Shown: positions 37,785 to 50,842 of the stretch, in pieces
Layout of the letters: the number at the start of each line of letters is the position of its first letter
Position numbering within the stretch: the first letter of the stretch is position 1
NCBI GenBank assembly: GCA_038503075.1
Contig: JBCAML010000005.1
Coordinates: forward strand, 806,001 to 870,000
Source: Gyromitra esculenta
Taxonomy: Eukaryota > Ascomycota > Pezizomycetes > Pezizales > Discinaceae
Reading direction: 5' to 3'
Length of the DNA stretch: 64,000 nt
Notes under the pieces: model-generated
Databases searched by the model: none
Told to the model about the DNA's origin: nothing
What the model saw: the letters and a program-made list of their open reading frames with translations, nothing else
Made by a program: the position numbers and the translations under genes

Positions 37785-38201
37785 TCAAGCCAAACGACTA
37801 GAGTGAACTACTGCACTATGCATATGTAACACGTACTCTTCCATTGTTTTCGCCTCCTTTAGGTGGGCGGCCTTTTCTTCCTTGTTCTGTGCACGAGTTT
37901 CATCCGCATCGGAATTAGCTATCCCTAAAAAATTAATTGACTCTAGGTGTAGGTTTTCTTTTACCCACATTGCTACATCAACCCAAAAACTCGTAAATAG
38001 TTTACTATGCTGTATAGAGAACTGGCGAAGCGATTTTTTATGAAGGTTCGAGAAAGCATAGAGTTCATGGTCATGCATATCAATCCCTACGAAATTGATT
38101 TCATCCAAACGCGTGGATATCTGTTGGTCATCGAGAAGATTTGTGAAGCCGACGGTAATATCGGGCCTGACACTAAAGTGGAGACTGAGTTTCCCCGATA
38201 C
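37785..38201 (-). pseudogene. possible LRR/F-box-like relic
   Basis: A minus-strand frame stays open for about 139 codons from just after a TAG (38204-38202) to 37785, with no early ATG. It includes the segments LLDDQQISTRLDEINFVGID, HDHELYAFSNLHKKSLRQFS and VAMWVKENLHLESINFLGI. The spacing resembles the repeat part of fungal F-box/LRR-type proteins of unknown function. A second frame at 38530-38330 (KTLRVLKYYNTTDLRW) could be its upstream part. No start, splice pattern or intact domain is visible, so it is listed as a likely fragment. Confidence 0.35.
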
Positions 38202-38784
38202 CTACTTTAGTTGACGAGAAAACGACGGCTAGCGGGTTTTCCTGAAGGTATGGAGCCGCATACTCGTGATTTTCGGTACCGAGTCTAGACCTCTTCAAGA
38301 AAAAAGCAGAATTCTATTCCACTTTATTATTACTTAAATAAATTGCATATGTGTTCGGTTATCTCATTTTTTTCCTTTCCATTGAATAACAAATATTTTG
38401 GTCGAGTTCTGTCCGTCCATCTCAAATCCGTTGTGTTGTAGTACTTTAAAACCCGCAGGGTCTTGTTAAACGCAACTGTGTGTACAGTCTCGTTCGAAAA
38501 GTCTTGACACCCCTCATCTCTATTAAGCACGACTGCCGACGGGTTGAGGCTATAATTTTTGTAGAAGATAGTTATGTGAAGTAGTTAGATGTTATTCAGC
38601 ATCTGAGGATCTCCACAGTTTTCCGCTCTTTTGAATTACTGTTTTCCAGTTCGATTCGTAGCTATTTAGAGCACACCTAGTTTATTATCAACGATTAATA
38701 GGGTGCCAGGAATTATGTGAACGTGACTGTACATACGTAATAAATCACACATACCAAGCCTGCATCCACAACCTTCGAGCTGTA

Positions 38785-38945
38785 GCACAGGGGCTTACGG
38801 GTGGACGGCGGATACGGTCTGATGGCGGACAGGATCTTTTCTGACTTGGCACGTCCAGATGGGTGATCTACGCTGACAAATACGGTAATTTTGGGCACCT
38901 GTCCACCATCAGGCCGTATCCACCGTCCGTCCGTAGGTCCCTATA
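38785..38945. mobile_element. inverted-repeat (MITE-like) element, 40 bp arms
   Basis: Arms 38793-38833 and 38898-38937 are complementary at most positions (cores GGCGGATACGGTCTGATGGC and its diverged partner). They enclose about 64 bases. The similarity tapers off outside about 38785 and 38945. Differences between the arms are mainly transitions. There is no coding capacity. The structure fits a small foldback or MITE. Confidence 0.65.
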
Positions 38946-40870
38946 AGTTTAACATTTCTCTTATCTAAAATCCGGTATACCTTAGTCTGATATTTCCCCG
39001 ACTTTACTACAGGGTCCCCTCTAGAACTGGGGGCCCGCTTCTTCAAGTATCAGATATGACAATATAATTAACGTTAGATTGCTTTTTTCCTTTTTCCCTT
39101 TTTCGTCTTCCGAGTAAAATCGCGGCGTCCAGTCCTCGCGTTACAATTGCTGCCTTCTTCTCCTAAACGTTTTGTGGAAGAAAAAGCCAGCCTATCCCTA
39201 TTATCGTGATCACGCCTTAAGCTTCTATATAATGAGCCTATAGAATACGGACGAGTTACTAAAACATGCTACTCCTCATACCGTGTTTCTACCGCAGTAC
39301 TGTCCCGAGATCTTATATATCCTAAACAGGTTAGATTGATATTTTAACCGAACTAATGGAACGGAAAGTCGATTTTGTCGGGTAGCACTAAACTTTCCAC
39401 GGAGCGTTTCCGGGCTTGTCCGCGGGAAAAGAAAAATTGCCAATGGAGGTTGCAGTTTTCCTCCCTTATCTGCCCGTTTAGGAGGAATATGGCGTGACAT
39501 GTGTGAGTACATATAGAGCTGAGATGGAACCGGCCCTTTAAGAACCGTTCTATAGATACATGTAGAGTACTTTGAATCCTGTTTGAGTGAAACAGCGCTT
39601 GGAAGCAACCTCGGCTCGTGATTTGCCAAGGCTTTTGACCGGTGCCTATGACAATTCCCGATGGGAATACCGACATCTGAGTTGGGCCATAACCAAATAA
39701 ATAACGATGCAAGTATTTCTGATGACGAGACAATGAGCGATGGGCTTTTAAGTATTGGTTGGTGATTCGAAATTTCCCTTTTCCCGATGCCTGTAACTGC
39801 GACAGGTTGAGCGACGGGAATTAGATGACCGCGTCGTTAGAGGTGTCAATCATGTTGTAGATAACATACGATCCCTCAACACTGTATGTATACATGTATG
39901 CTGAGTACATGTAGGTAAGCCAGTAAAACCCCCTTGCAACTGAGGGTACTAATTAAGCGCCGGTTTCTTAGATTATTATTCAGGAATTGTGAGGGGTAGA
40001 TCAAAGGATATCTTAAAAGTATCAATAGATGGTTTCTCCTGGTGTTTAGAGCAAAACGTAAATTTCTTTGTGAACTAAGAACACGATAAGTGCTCACTCA
40101 CTAAGTTGACCTGAGACCTGGGGCAAGAAGTGCAGTTTCCCGGCTCAAAGCTTGCCAGGAGCTTGAATCTTGATTGGGAAGGGGGATTTTCGTTATATAT
40201 CCAATGTTCGGGTATGTCCCCAAGCCAACGCTCGGCATTGGCTTTACTCTTTACATGGATAGAGCGAAAGAGCCTCAGCAACCCCTAGCTTAGTTTAGCT
40301 TTCGCGTATCTATGACAGGGATCGCACGTTGTTTTCAGCATAGGCCACCTGCACTTTTATAAGGCTTAATTTCAGCATCATGAATCCGCAATGGATATTA
40401 CTCTTGCGACCGGATGAGTTGGCAAAATCTAGATGCTCCCATATATCTGGTTGGTGAGAACGTAGCACATTGTTTTTACTTAGCGAATGCTGGGGCACTC
40501 GGGTATTAGGTTTGGGATCGCGTTCTTCCCTTAGTGGCAAGTTGATAAGCCGTCTGCGCTCCATTTCTGAGCCCGGAGTACATTCTCAGAGGGATTTTGC
40601 TCCGATACGGGACAAGCCTACTGCATATGATATATGCAGAACTTGTCTTAGGTTCAAAAACGCACCTCGAGGATAATAAATCCTAGAGAATGGGCTAAGT
40701 AGATTGAGTGGATCCTTCCACACACCGCAAGTTTATAAGATGGATGCAAGGAGACCGGTTTTCTAGCGTGAATTCTTTATCTACTAGAAGCTCACTAAGT
40801 TCCCATCTTTTCCCCAAAGATCGTCCAAATAGCTTCAATCTTGAAAAGGTTGGAATCTCCTATTAGAAAC
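38946..40870. other. upstream region of the exo-glucanase gene
   Basis: No gene recognised. TACATGTA palindromes occur at 39557, 39891 and 39906 and a CCTCGAGG at 40665. The last 100 bases before 40871 may contain the promoter, but no TATA box is clear. Confidence 0.5.
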
Positions 40871-42581
<1,711 letters not shown>

Positions 42582-44082
42582 GTTCGCTAACCGATAACTC
42601 GCATTGATAGTGAGTAATCGCTGTGGTTTTTAAGGCCTTAAAATTTAAGGAAGAGGCCTCTTAATGTCCTTTTAGCATGACGCTTACGATAGTTTCTTAG
42701 TGATTTTGTTTGGGCTGGTCTTCTTTTCCTTTTATACTCTTTGGAGTGTTGCATCGACATCCAAAATCTGTGCGTATTATGGTCATACCGAATAAATAGC
42801 GCGGATAAAGGCCTGCTTAGGCTTAATTGAACTTGCGACGGTATCGCATGTAGCAGACCTGTATCTGCTATTGGTTTGTCGTGGTGTAGATCTCAATGCC
42901 CTGCAATAGTTAATTCATGTGCTATTGCGCATGGAACCAATACATGAAGATCACTGATAGCTATTACGTGTGTAATGGGAGAAATAAAAGATCGGGTGGC
43001 ATGCATACACGGATGGATAAGGCCGGACTTTACTTACGTTGAAGCTCTCTACTCATGTCGCCAGAATTAATGTCGGTCACGGGCTGACTAATGAGCGGGA
43101 GATTCGGATTTGATTGGTCAAATTCGTCACGTGACTGACAATAATACCGGTGACATGAGTAGATAAGACAAAATTAGTGTGAAATATATTGTAGAAATCT
43201 AAGAAGTTCACAGTGTTTTCAACCTCAACCTCTTAAGCTTAAGGTGATACTGTGATTATTATATAAAATGCGTCGAGGTATATTATAAGGTTCATATCAC
43301 GAGGGAACTGTGTGGAGATCTGCGGTTTATCGGTTGACGATGATTAGTTATTCGGTGCAGATGTGATTTACCTTCGAGTGACGCTGCATGACCTCTACTG
43401 AAGCTTAAACTAATACAAAGCTCTATTTTTTTATGATGCAGAATCGGTTAACATGTACCTATACATGACCTGAGTATAGTACTAACGAGTCCGATACTTT
43501 TGGCCCGAACTGTCTCACGCTTAGACTCAACAATGTTGCACTTTTTTTTTTTTTTTCATAGCCATTTACGCCATAGCTAAGACCTAAACGTTCATTTCAA
43601 ATACTCATGATCATGGAAGCTCGATCCACTCAAAATTCATTCTCTTGGTAGAGCCTCTTTCCCGAGATCTTGACCTTTTGAACTGAAAACAGGCGACTAG
43701 GAAGGAGGTATATGTTAATTATATGTAATTTGCATACCATGTGTGTAACTATGTGGCATGATTCGGCAAAGATGCAAAGAGTCGTCAACTATATCTCCCG
43801 TATCAAACAGCCTCTTAATACTCAACTTTAAGGGTTCATATAGGGACCAGCACCAATTGCAACATCTGGCCCTGGAATAAGCTATTACATAAAAGGCTAG
43901 TTAGCGGGTTTTGTAGCTGGCTTTCTTGGCGATTCTCCGCATATTTGTAGAAGCAGCGCCATTCTAAATCTGTAAGCCGATATAATATAGCTCTACAACC
44001 CCATAACGTACCCAAATATCAACTGTTTTCATCATTTACACGTATTATATCCATTAAAAAAGAAAATTGTAGATAACGAAAA
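42582..44082. other. intergenic region with inverted repeat
   Basis: No gene is seen. It holds an inverted repeat at 43047-43164 (separate entry), a long T-tract at about 43542-43556 and AT-rich DNA. Confidence 0.5.
43047..43164. mobile_element. short inverted-repeat (MITE-like) element, 34 bp arms
   Basis: Arms 43047-43080 and 43131-43164 are complementary at about 28 of 34 positions (core CTACTCATGTC). The internal part is 50 bases. Total length is 118 bp and there is no coding capacity. Outside the arms the complementarity ends sharply. This is suggestive of a very small MITE. Confidence 0.6.
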
Positions 44083-45925
44083 ATGCAGCGAATTTGGGGT
44101 TCAATTAAAACGAAAAAATTCAATCCTAAGGGAACAGTACCACTTTACATTCAAAAAACTAATACAACTGGGAGCCTATTCGTAACACGATCGTATATTT
44201 CGAACCAAAACTATATAGCATCTTTTCTGGTTAAAAATGAGGAAATAATCTCGGGCAAAAAATTTGGTGTTTACAACCCGTGTGGCTCCGAATTACTTTG
44301 GAACACATCAGCTGCTAGCTTATCAGACGATCAAAAGGTCAGGAAAGCTGCGGCCCTAGAATTCCCTTCTTGGTCTACTACGAAACTTGCGAAAAGGACA
44401 ATATTTGTTGATGAAATTTGCCAATATCCTCACAAAACGGGCCGAAGATTTGAAGGAATGCATGTGCATTGAAATAGCTGCGCAGCCTCCACAGACTGGC
44501 TTTAATATACAGGCAGCTATCGGGATTGTTTAAGAGGTTACTGGGAGATTGAATAGCGTCACGGGAGTTATAACTGAAAGCGCCGATGAAGGTAAGAGTG
44601 AAGGGAAAGGGGAAGCTTTGTTAAGGTGGATCTGTTGGCTGATTCTTAACCTACTTTAAGAATGGAGCGCCCTTATATATAAGGAACCCTATGGCATGGT
44701 ACTCGCAATTGCACCTTGGTAATAAAACGCGCTTGGTAGTCTGCCGAATTTGATCTGCCAGCTAATGGATATGCTGTGAGAAATGTCCCTACGATCCCTG
44801 CAATAAGGGCAATCGCTTTCCCACGTGCACTCGCCACTGGGAACACTGTGATACTCAAATCTTCTGAATTGTCCCCAGGAACTCACTTCATGTTGGCCTC
44901 GCTGGAGCTGGAGCTGGCTTTGAACCTAGAGCTGTAAATGTAATTGAGCACACCCGCGAGGATGGCGCAGAGATTACAGAAGCTTTGATTTCTCAGTGTG
45001 AAGCGAAGAAGATCAACTTCACCGGAAGCACTATGGTGAGAAGGAAGATTGCAGCAAAAGCTGAAGAGCACCTAAATCCTGTTCTTCTGGAGTTGGGAGG
45101 AAAGGGGTCATTTATCGTACTGCAAGACGCAGATATCGAAAAGGCGACGGAAGCTACTGCTTTTGGAAGTTTTCTACACGTAAATGCAGCCACATGTGCA
45201 CTTCTATGGAAGGACTATGAGGCAAGCGATTTTTACTTATAGCCGCTGACTTACTCTTGATGGCGATTCTTGCAGTTGCTGACTATCATTATAGGCGGGC
45301 CAAATTTGTACGGCCACTGAAAAATAGTTGTTCACTCCTCGATTGTTGAACCCCCTATCCACCGCTGCCCGAAAGATCCCGGGAGGTCAGTCGCTCGTAC
45401 TCCCTGACAGTTGGAAGAAACTCCGCAATCTCGTCAACTCTACTACTAAGCAAGGTGCCACGATTTTGAATGCAGACTCCCACGAAAGTAGCTCTGATAA
45501 TAGTGCCACGGTTTTTCCCAATACGATAGTTAAAGGTGCTACAGATAAGATGGATATTTATCACGTGGAGTCCTTTGGGTCCTTGGCTAGTATAATCACC
45601 GTTGACACAGAAGAAGAAGCCATATGGATTGTAAATGATACCGACTCGAGTATGGATTAAACTCAGCAGTCTGAGCTCGGGATTTGGGGAGAGCGCTGGA
45701 GATCGTGAAGAAAATAGAGAGCGGGTAAGCAACGAGATTTTACTTAATTAAGTACTTTATTCTTGTTGATAGAAGGGCAGAGCTATTCATATCAATGGCA
45801 TAACTGTTCACGATGAACCACATTTGCCGCATGGCGGGAGGAAAGAAAGTGGCTATAGGGGATTTGGAGGTGGTTGGGGATTGGATGAGTTTTCGACTGC
45901 AAAGACAGTAACGTTTAAACTTTAA
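44083..45925 (+). pseudogene. aldehyde dehydrogenase pseudogene
   Basis: All blocks of an NAD(P)-dependent aldehyde dehydrogenase occur in order on the plus strand but in changing frames. They are KKFGVYNPCGSELLWNTSAA and FPSWSTTK (44250-44390), RAEDLKECM, an apparent intron (44591 to about 44659), LIYKEPYGMVLAIAPW followed directly by stops, then ALATGNTVILKSSELSPGTHF, AKKINFTGST and LLELGGK (45000-45110). Next are AGQICTATEK, KMDIYHVESFGS with VDTEEEAIWIVNDT, and finally ITVHDEPHLPHGG with LDEFSTAKTVTFKL ending at 45925. Several frameshifts and stops (including TAA after IGIV and after APW) interrupt it. The set of motifs resembles the salicylaldehyde/vanillin dehydrogenase-like group. It cannot make a full enzyme. 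Confidence 0.85.
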
Positions 45926-47492
45926 GGAGGGGATAAGTGGTCTCGTGTCTAGCCCCATACTAGTAGCTTGCGGATACCGTACCGGGGATAGGATTGGAAT
46001 AGCGGGTGAGGTTTCATGTACATATTATGGCCGGGGAATTCTAGAACTGTCGTTAGACAAACCTCGGGATGTTAAGAGGGCTTCATCGGAACCCGCCGTT
46101 TCTAAATACGCTACGGAGTCTGCCTAACTATACGTATTTCCGTACTCTAGCACTCCACAGCCCACTTTATACTGTAGATGATTCTATTGGTATGCTATAG
46201 GACCTAGTGAACTCTTAAAACTGTTAACTTGACGGTCGGGTCTACACTGGGGACGGCTGGGCCACAGTTGTCCCCATAGCTGGTCGACATCCATACTCAG
46301 AACACTATTTCCCAAGGCAACTGTACCTTTTAATAGCTAATCTAGGACTAATAAACATACTGTTGAACCGGTTGGCCGCAACGGCTTAAGACAGTACTGG
46401 TAGGGGAAAGGACAAGCCTATCTACAGCGTACCGAAACCCCCGGCTCAATAAAAAACCGAAAGATCGTTTTACCGGTGCGATTGTTACCGTGGGATTGAT
46501 TTCGGGTTTAAGATTTTGTGGATGCACTTGATAAATCTATTGCCATTTGCCCGTATAGATTGCCCCCTACGAGAACAATGCGGATCAACTAGATAAATTG
46601 AGTGGAGAAGTTTGCTGAGAAATCGATACTTATCGTTTCTGCTTATTGTTTCCCCGCAACCTGTTAATAAGGGCCCACTGGACGAATTACCTGTATCGCA
46701 TGCCGAAGGAGACCGACAGTTGCGACCCAGGCCTTTTCAAGTTTAAATAAGAGTTTCTCATTACCTTAGTTCTGGTATCTAGTACTCCCGGTTTGCCGTA
46801 ATCAGTAACGGCTCAACACTAGCAGAACTATTTGCCGCCGTTTCCGGCATCAGAGAAATCTCCGAAAAATACCGATGCGGAACAAGATCCTTCTATCTTT
46901 TCTAGAAATTTATCATCATTTTTAAAATTATTTGCAAATATACCCTTTCTAGTTTCTCCCAAACAGTATTCGGAAATATCCCTCGCTCATTGGTCCGAAT
47001 CCATCAAAATTAGTACTATGACGTTAGTCTCAGTTAATACTGACATACATTCCGGCACTCGGCCCCCGGGCAATGGGTGGGCGAGATAACTTCAACTTTG
47101 GCTTCACTCCGGCCGCGTTGGCCTCGCCATCTGTTAGTGAAAAGCGCCAGATGTTTGCCTCGCTCCGGGGAAGAAAATGCTTGCTAGATCAGGGGAAGAT
47201 AGACCCTAATATTGGCCCTAAATTTTACGATATATCTATGCCCACACTCCGCAAAAGTACTTTAAACCCTTGAGATACTGAACCTTCCACTGCAACGTCT
47301 TCACTGTACACTCTGTGCCCCTAGAAAATAATTTCAGATATAATGGAACATGAGAGTGGAGCAGCCGAGTAAGATTACCCATTGATCGTAGTAAAGTGAA
47401 AAACAACTAATTGATAATTCCCCAGTTTACATGCCTCAGCGGTGATCCCTAAAATACACCGCGCAGAGGATCTCAGTGGAGGCCTGCTATCG
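45926..47492. other. intergenic region upstream of the PTR2 gene
   Basis: No gene recognised. Short plus-strand frames at 46832-47089 and 47073-47273 have no recognisable domain or start context. An additional 5' non-coding or coding exon of the transporter cannot be excluded here. Confidence 0.45.
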
Positions 47493-49782
47493 ATGAATTC
47501 TCCATCATACGATTCAGTTTCCCATGATAGCACTGCCGTTACCCAAGACGGCGAGGAACCAACGAGGAGCGAAAAAGAGACCCTAAGGAGAGTCTCTGAC
47601 AAACTCCCCATCTCTGCCTGGTTTGTTGCTGTTGTTGAGCTTGCAGAGAGATTCAGTTATTATGGAATATCAGGACCCTTTCGTATGTGAAGCCTTTTCA
47701 CATATTATACTTAGTTATAAATATTGCAGTACTTATAAATTTTTATGATACAGAGAATTATATGCAAAACGCCCGTGACGACTCCTTGAGGCCTGGTGCC
47801 CTTGGTAAATATATCACCTCCAAAACCCCACCACCAGCGAACTAATATAGTAATAAAAGGAATGGGTCAAACGGGAGCTACTGGGCTTTCCTACTTCTTC
47901 CAGTTCTGTAATTACCATTCTTGCTCATGGAAATCCCATCAAGCGATGATACTTACTTGGTTCAATAGGGTGCTACGTTACCCCTATCCTCGGAGCCATC
48001 GTTGCGGATCAGTATCTTGGAAAATACAACACGATCTTGCTGTTTTCTTGCGTTTATATCGTCGGCCTTTTGATACTCTTCATCACTTCTCTTCCATTTG
48101 CCCTTGATAATGGTGCTGGTCTTGGAGGCCTTGTAGCTGCAATGATAGTTATTGGTCTGGGAACTGGTGGGATTAAAAGTAATGTTTCTCCTCTCATTGC
48201 TGAGCAGTATCGCGAGACAGAGATGAAGGTCAAAACTTTGAAGAGTGGGGAACGAGTCATTGTTGACCCAGCAATTACTATTCAGTCGATGTAGGCAACC
48301 CAGACTCTACTATTGAGTTTTTGGTTACTAATCCCAGTACTAGATACATGATTTTCTATATGTGTATCAACATCGGCTCTCTTTCCTCAATTGCGACGAC
48401 AGAACTTGAGCTTAATGTTGATTTCTGGGCAGGTATGGAACTACAATCCCCCCTGTTTCTTGTGAACTAAGCTAACTTGGAACCTTGCACAGCTTATTTG
48501 CTACCGTTCCTTGTTTTCTTCGTTGGTGTCGGTGCGCTTCTGCTTGGACGCAAACATTATATTGTCCGTCCACCCAAGGGATCAGTTATCACGGATGCCT
48601 TCAAAGCGATGTGGATTGGCCTTAGATATGGGAAAGGCAACATGGATGCTGCGAAATCCGTCTACCGCGAGGAATTTGGTGTTACGCAGGCTTTGCCTTG
48701 GAATGATCTTTTCATTGACGAACTCAAGAGGGCTTTAGTGGCCTGTAGGGTTTTGTAAGTTTTTCCCGTATGGGGTTTTTTTTAGAATGAGGCCTAGTAC
48801 TGATTGCGTCTGGGTATTGTCTAGCATATTCTTCCCGATCTATTGGATTGTATACGGACAGATGACCAATAATTTCATTTCGTAAGTTGGTTTTCTCATT
48901 CTTACGAGGCGTCGATTTTAATGGATATGTGTAGACAAGCCGGTGTTATGGAGACTCATGGCATTCCCAACGACATCATGCAAAAGTACGACCCCCGGAA
49001 GCAGGATATTAGAGCAATGCAACTCTAACAACTTTCTATAGTATCGATCCCTTGACAATCATCATCTTCGTCCCGATTTGCGACAGAGTTCTATATCCGC
49101 TTCTAAGGAGATTCGGCATCCAGTTTAAACCGATTACCAGAATCACTGTAGGATTCTTCCTTGCCGGGTTGGCCATGGCTTATGCTGCTATCGTACAGCA
49201 TCGTAAGCACTCCTAATATTTGTCCTTCCTGGGATCGAAACTTTTAAGCGCTAACCCTCACCTCCTAAACATAGTCATTTACATCAGTCCACCATGTTAT
49301 AGGTTCCCACTTGCAGACGTGTGTAGTGACGGAGGAAACATACCGAATAAGGTTCACGTTGTTGTTCAAACACCAGGTTACCTTTTTATTAGTCTCAGTG
49401 AGATCTTTGCTTCCATCACTGGACTGGAATACGCCTTTACTAAAGCCCCTCCTGCGATGAAATCATTTGTAAGCCCATCGAAATTCCTACATAGTCTATA
49501 AATAGTTCTAACTTGACGATCTAGGTCATGAGTATGTTTCTCCTGACTAGCGCTCTCGGTTCCGCTATCGGAATTGCCTTATCGCCAACCGCCGAGAACC
49601 CGAAGTTGATGTGGATGTACATCGGTCTCGCTATTGCGACTGTTATTGCTGGCGTTGTGTTCTGGATACTATTTAAGCGGTATAATGATACCGAGGAGGA
49701 GATGAATAATCTTTCTAGAAAAGAAATGGAGGACGAGGAGGTGCCGGTCACAGCGTCTGGAAGGAATGTGGAGAAGGTGTAG
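47493..49782 (+). CDS. PTR2: PTR2-type proton-coupled peptide transporter
   Basis: Imports di- and tripeptides across the plasma membrane (POT/PTR family, major facilitator fold). Eleven exons: 47493-47682, 47754-47804, 47860-47907, 47969-48290, 48344-48432, 48493-48754, 48825-48881, 48935-48985, 49042-49202, 49275-49468 and 49525-49782. All phases agree and give 560 residues. Signature segments are ELAERFSYYGISGPF-QNYMQN (spliced), GQTGATGLSYFFQFW, GAIVADQYLGKYNTILLF, IGLGTGGIKSNVSPLIAEQY, MIFYMCINIGSLSSIATTEL, PIYWIVYGQMTNNF, EIFASITGLEYAFTKAP and the last helices ALGSAIGIAL and YIGLAIATVIAGVVFWIL. The start is the first in-frame ATG, inside an acidic cytoplasmic N-tail. About ten hydrophobic segments are visible. 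It is intact and convergent with the next gene. Confidence 0.92.
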
Positions 49783-50842
49783 TTTTATTTTATTTGATGC
49801 GATTTTAAATGCGATTTTCAGTGTACGATATAAGGGTTTACGCCATTGTAGCAAGCCAGTAATCTATAGCTTACGACGATTTTGCCCCAAAGTGAAACTG
49901 GGCTGCCAATGAAAATGCGACCAAACAATTCATAACACCGCCCCATATCAAATCTACCCATCCTATCAGATAGGCATTAAAAGAATGAGGAAAGGCTAAT
50001 CTAGGGATCTTATACATGAGAATATGTAGAACGAAAGCGAATGCGGGGTGCTCTGAGTTACACCGAGCCGCAAGCCATACCTAGTATGCTCCTCACTAGA
50101 GCTTCGTGTTGTACGCGTATGATGACTCCATTCATATGCGTTGTCTAGCAAAAGTCTGAGGTTTTCGAGAACAGGCTCGCACGAACCTGAGAATGTGATA
50201 GTCTATTTGGGGCACTCAGCCATCCAGAAGTCCACATCTTCCACTACCATACTGGTTGAAGAGACTCCCTAATAGGAACGAGCTCCATGGCTCAAGGGCT
50301 TATTCAGATATTGGATTAGACGATGTCTCAGGAGGAAGTTTCGGTGTAGGGTAGAGCTCCGGAATAGGAGGAGGTACGGGAACTTCTATAGTAGAAAGAC
50401 AGTATAGGGACAAAGTAGTAAAGACTGTAAGGTAGAGTAAGACTGTAAAGTAATGCAAAAATTAATTGAGCTCTCTGCCACCTTCCTATTTCAACAAAAG
50501 ATTCACATTCGTAGCGAGTGATGATTCATGACTCGAGTTACTCATTGAAGCGAACGCTAAACTACCAAATTTTAAGTTTCACTCGCCAATAGCCAGATAT
50601 ATAAATCCCACCGCAAACTTTTTCCAAGATATGTCCCTTTTTTATTTAAAGCAAAATCATAGAGCAGAAACAAAGATATATAAACCACGGACATAGCCAA
50701 AAAACCAGTGCACCTCCCACACACGAATCCCCCTAAATATCATCATCACCCTCCACATAATCTTCATCTTTCCCATCATTGCCATCGTCACCGTCACCTT
50801 CTTCTTCTCTCCCCTTCTTCCCCAGTGGTGTTAGACTCCCAG
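49783..50842. other. convergent intergenic region
   Basis: 3' flanks of the transporter and of the minus-strand nucleotidyltransferase-like gene. No gene is seen. Positions 50740-50830 are C/T-rich and probably 3' UTR of the minus-strand gene. Confidence 0.55.
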
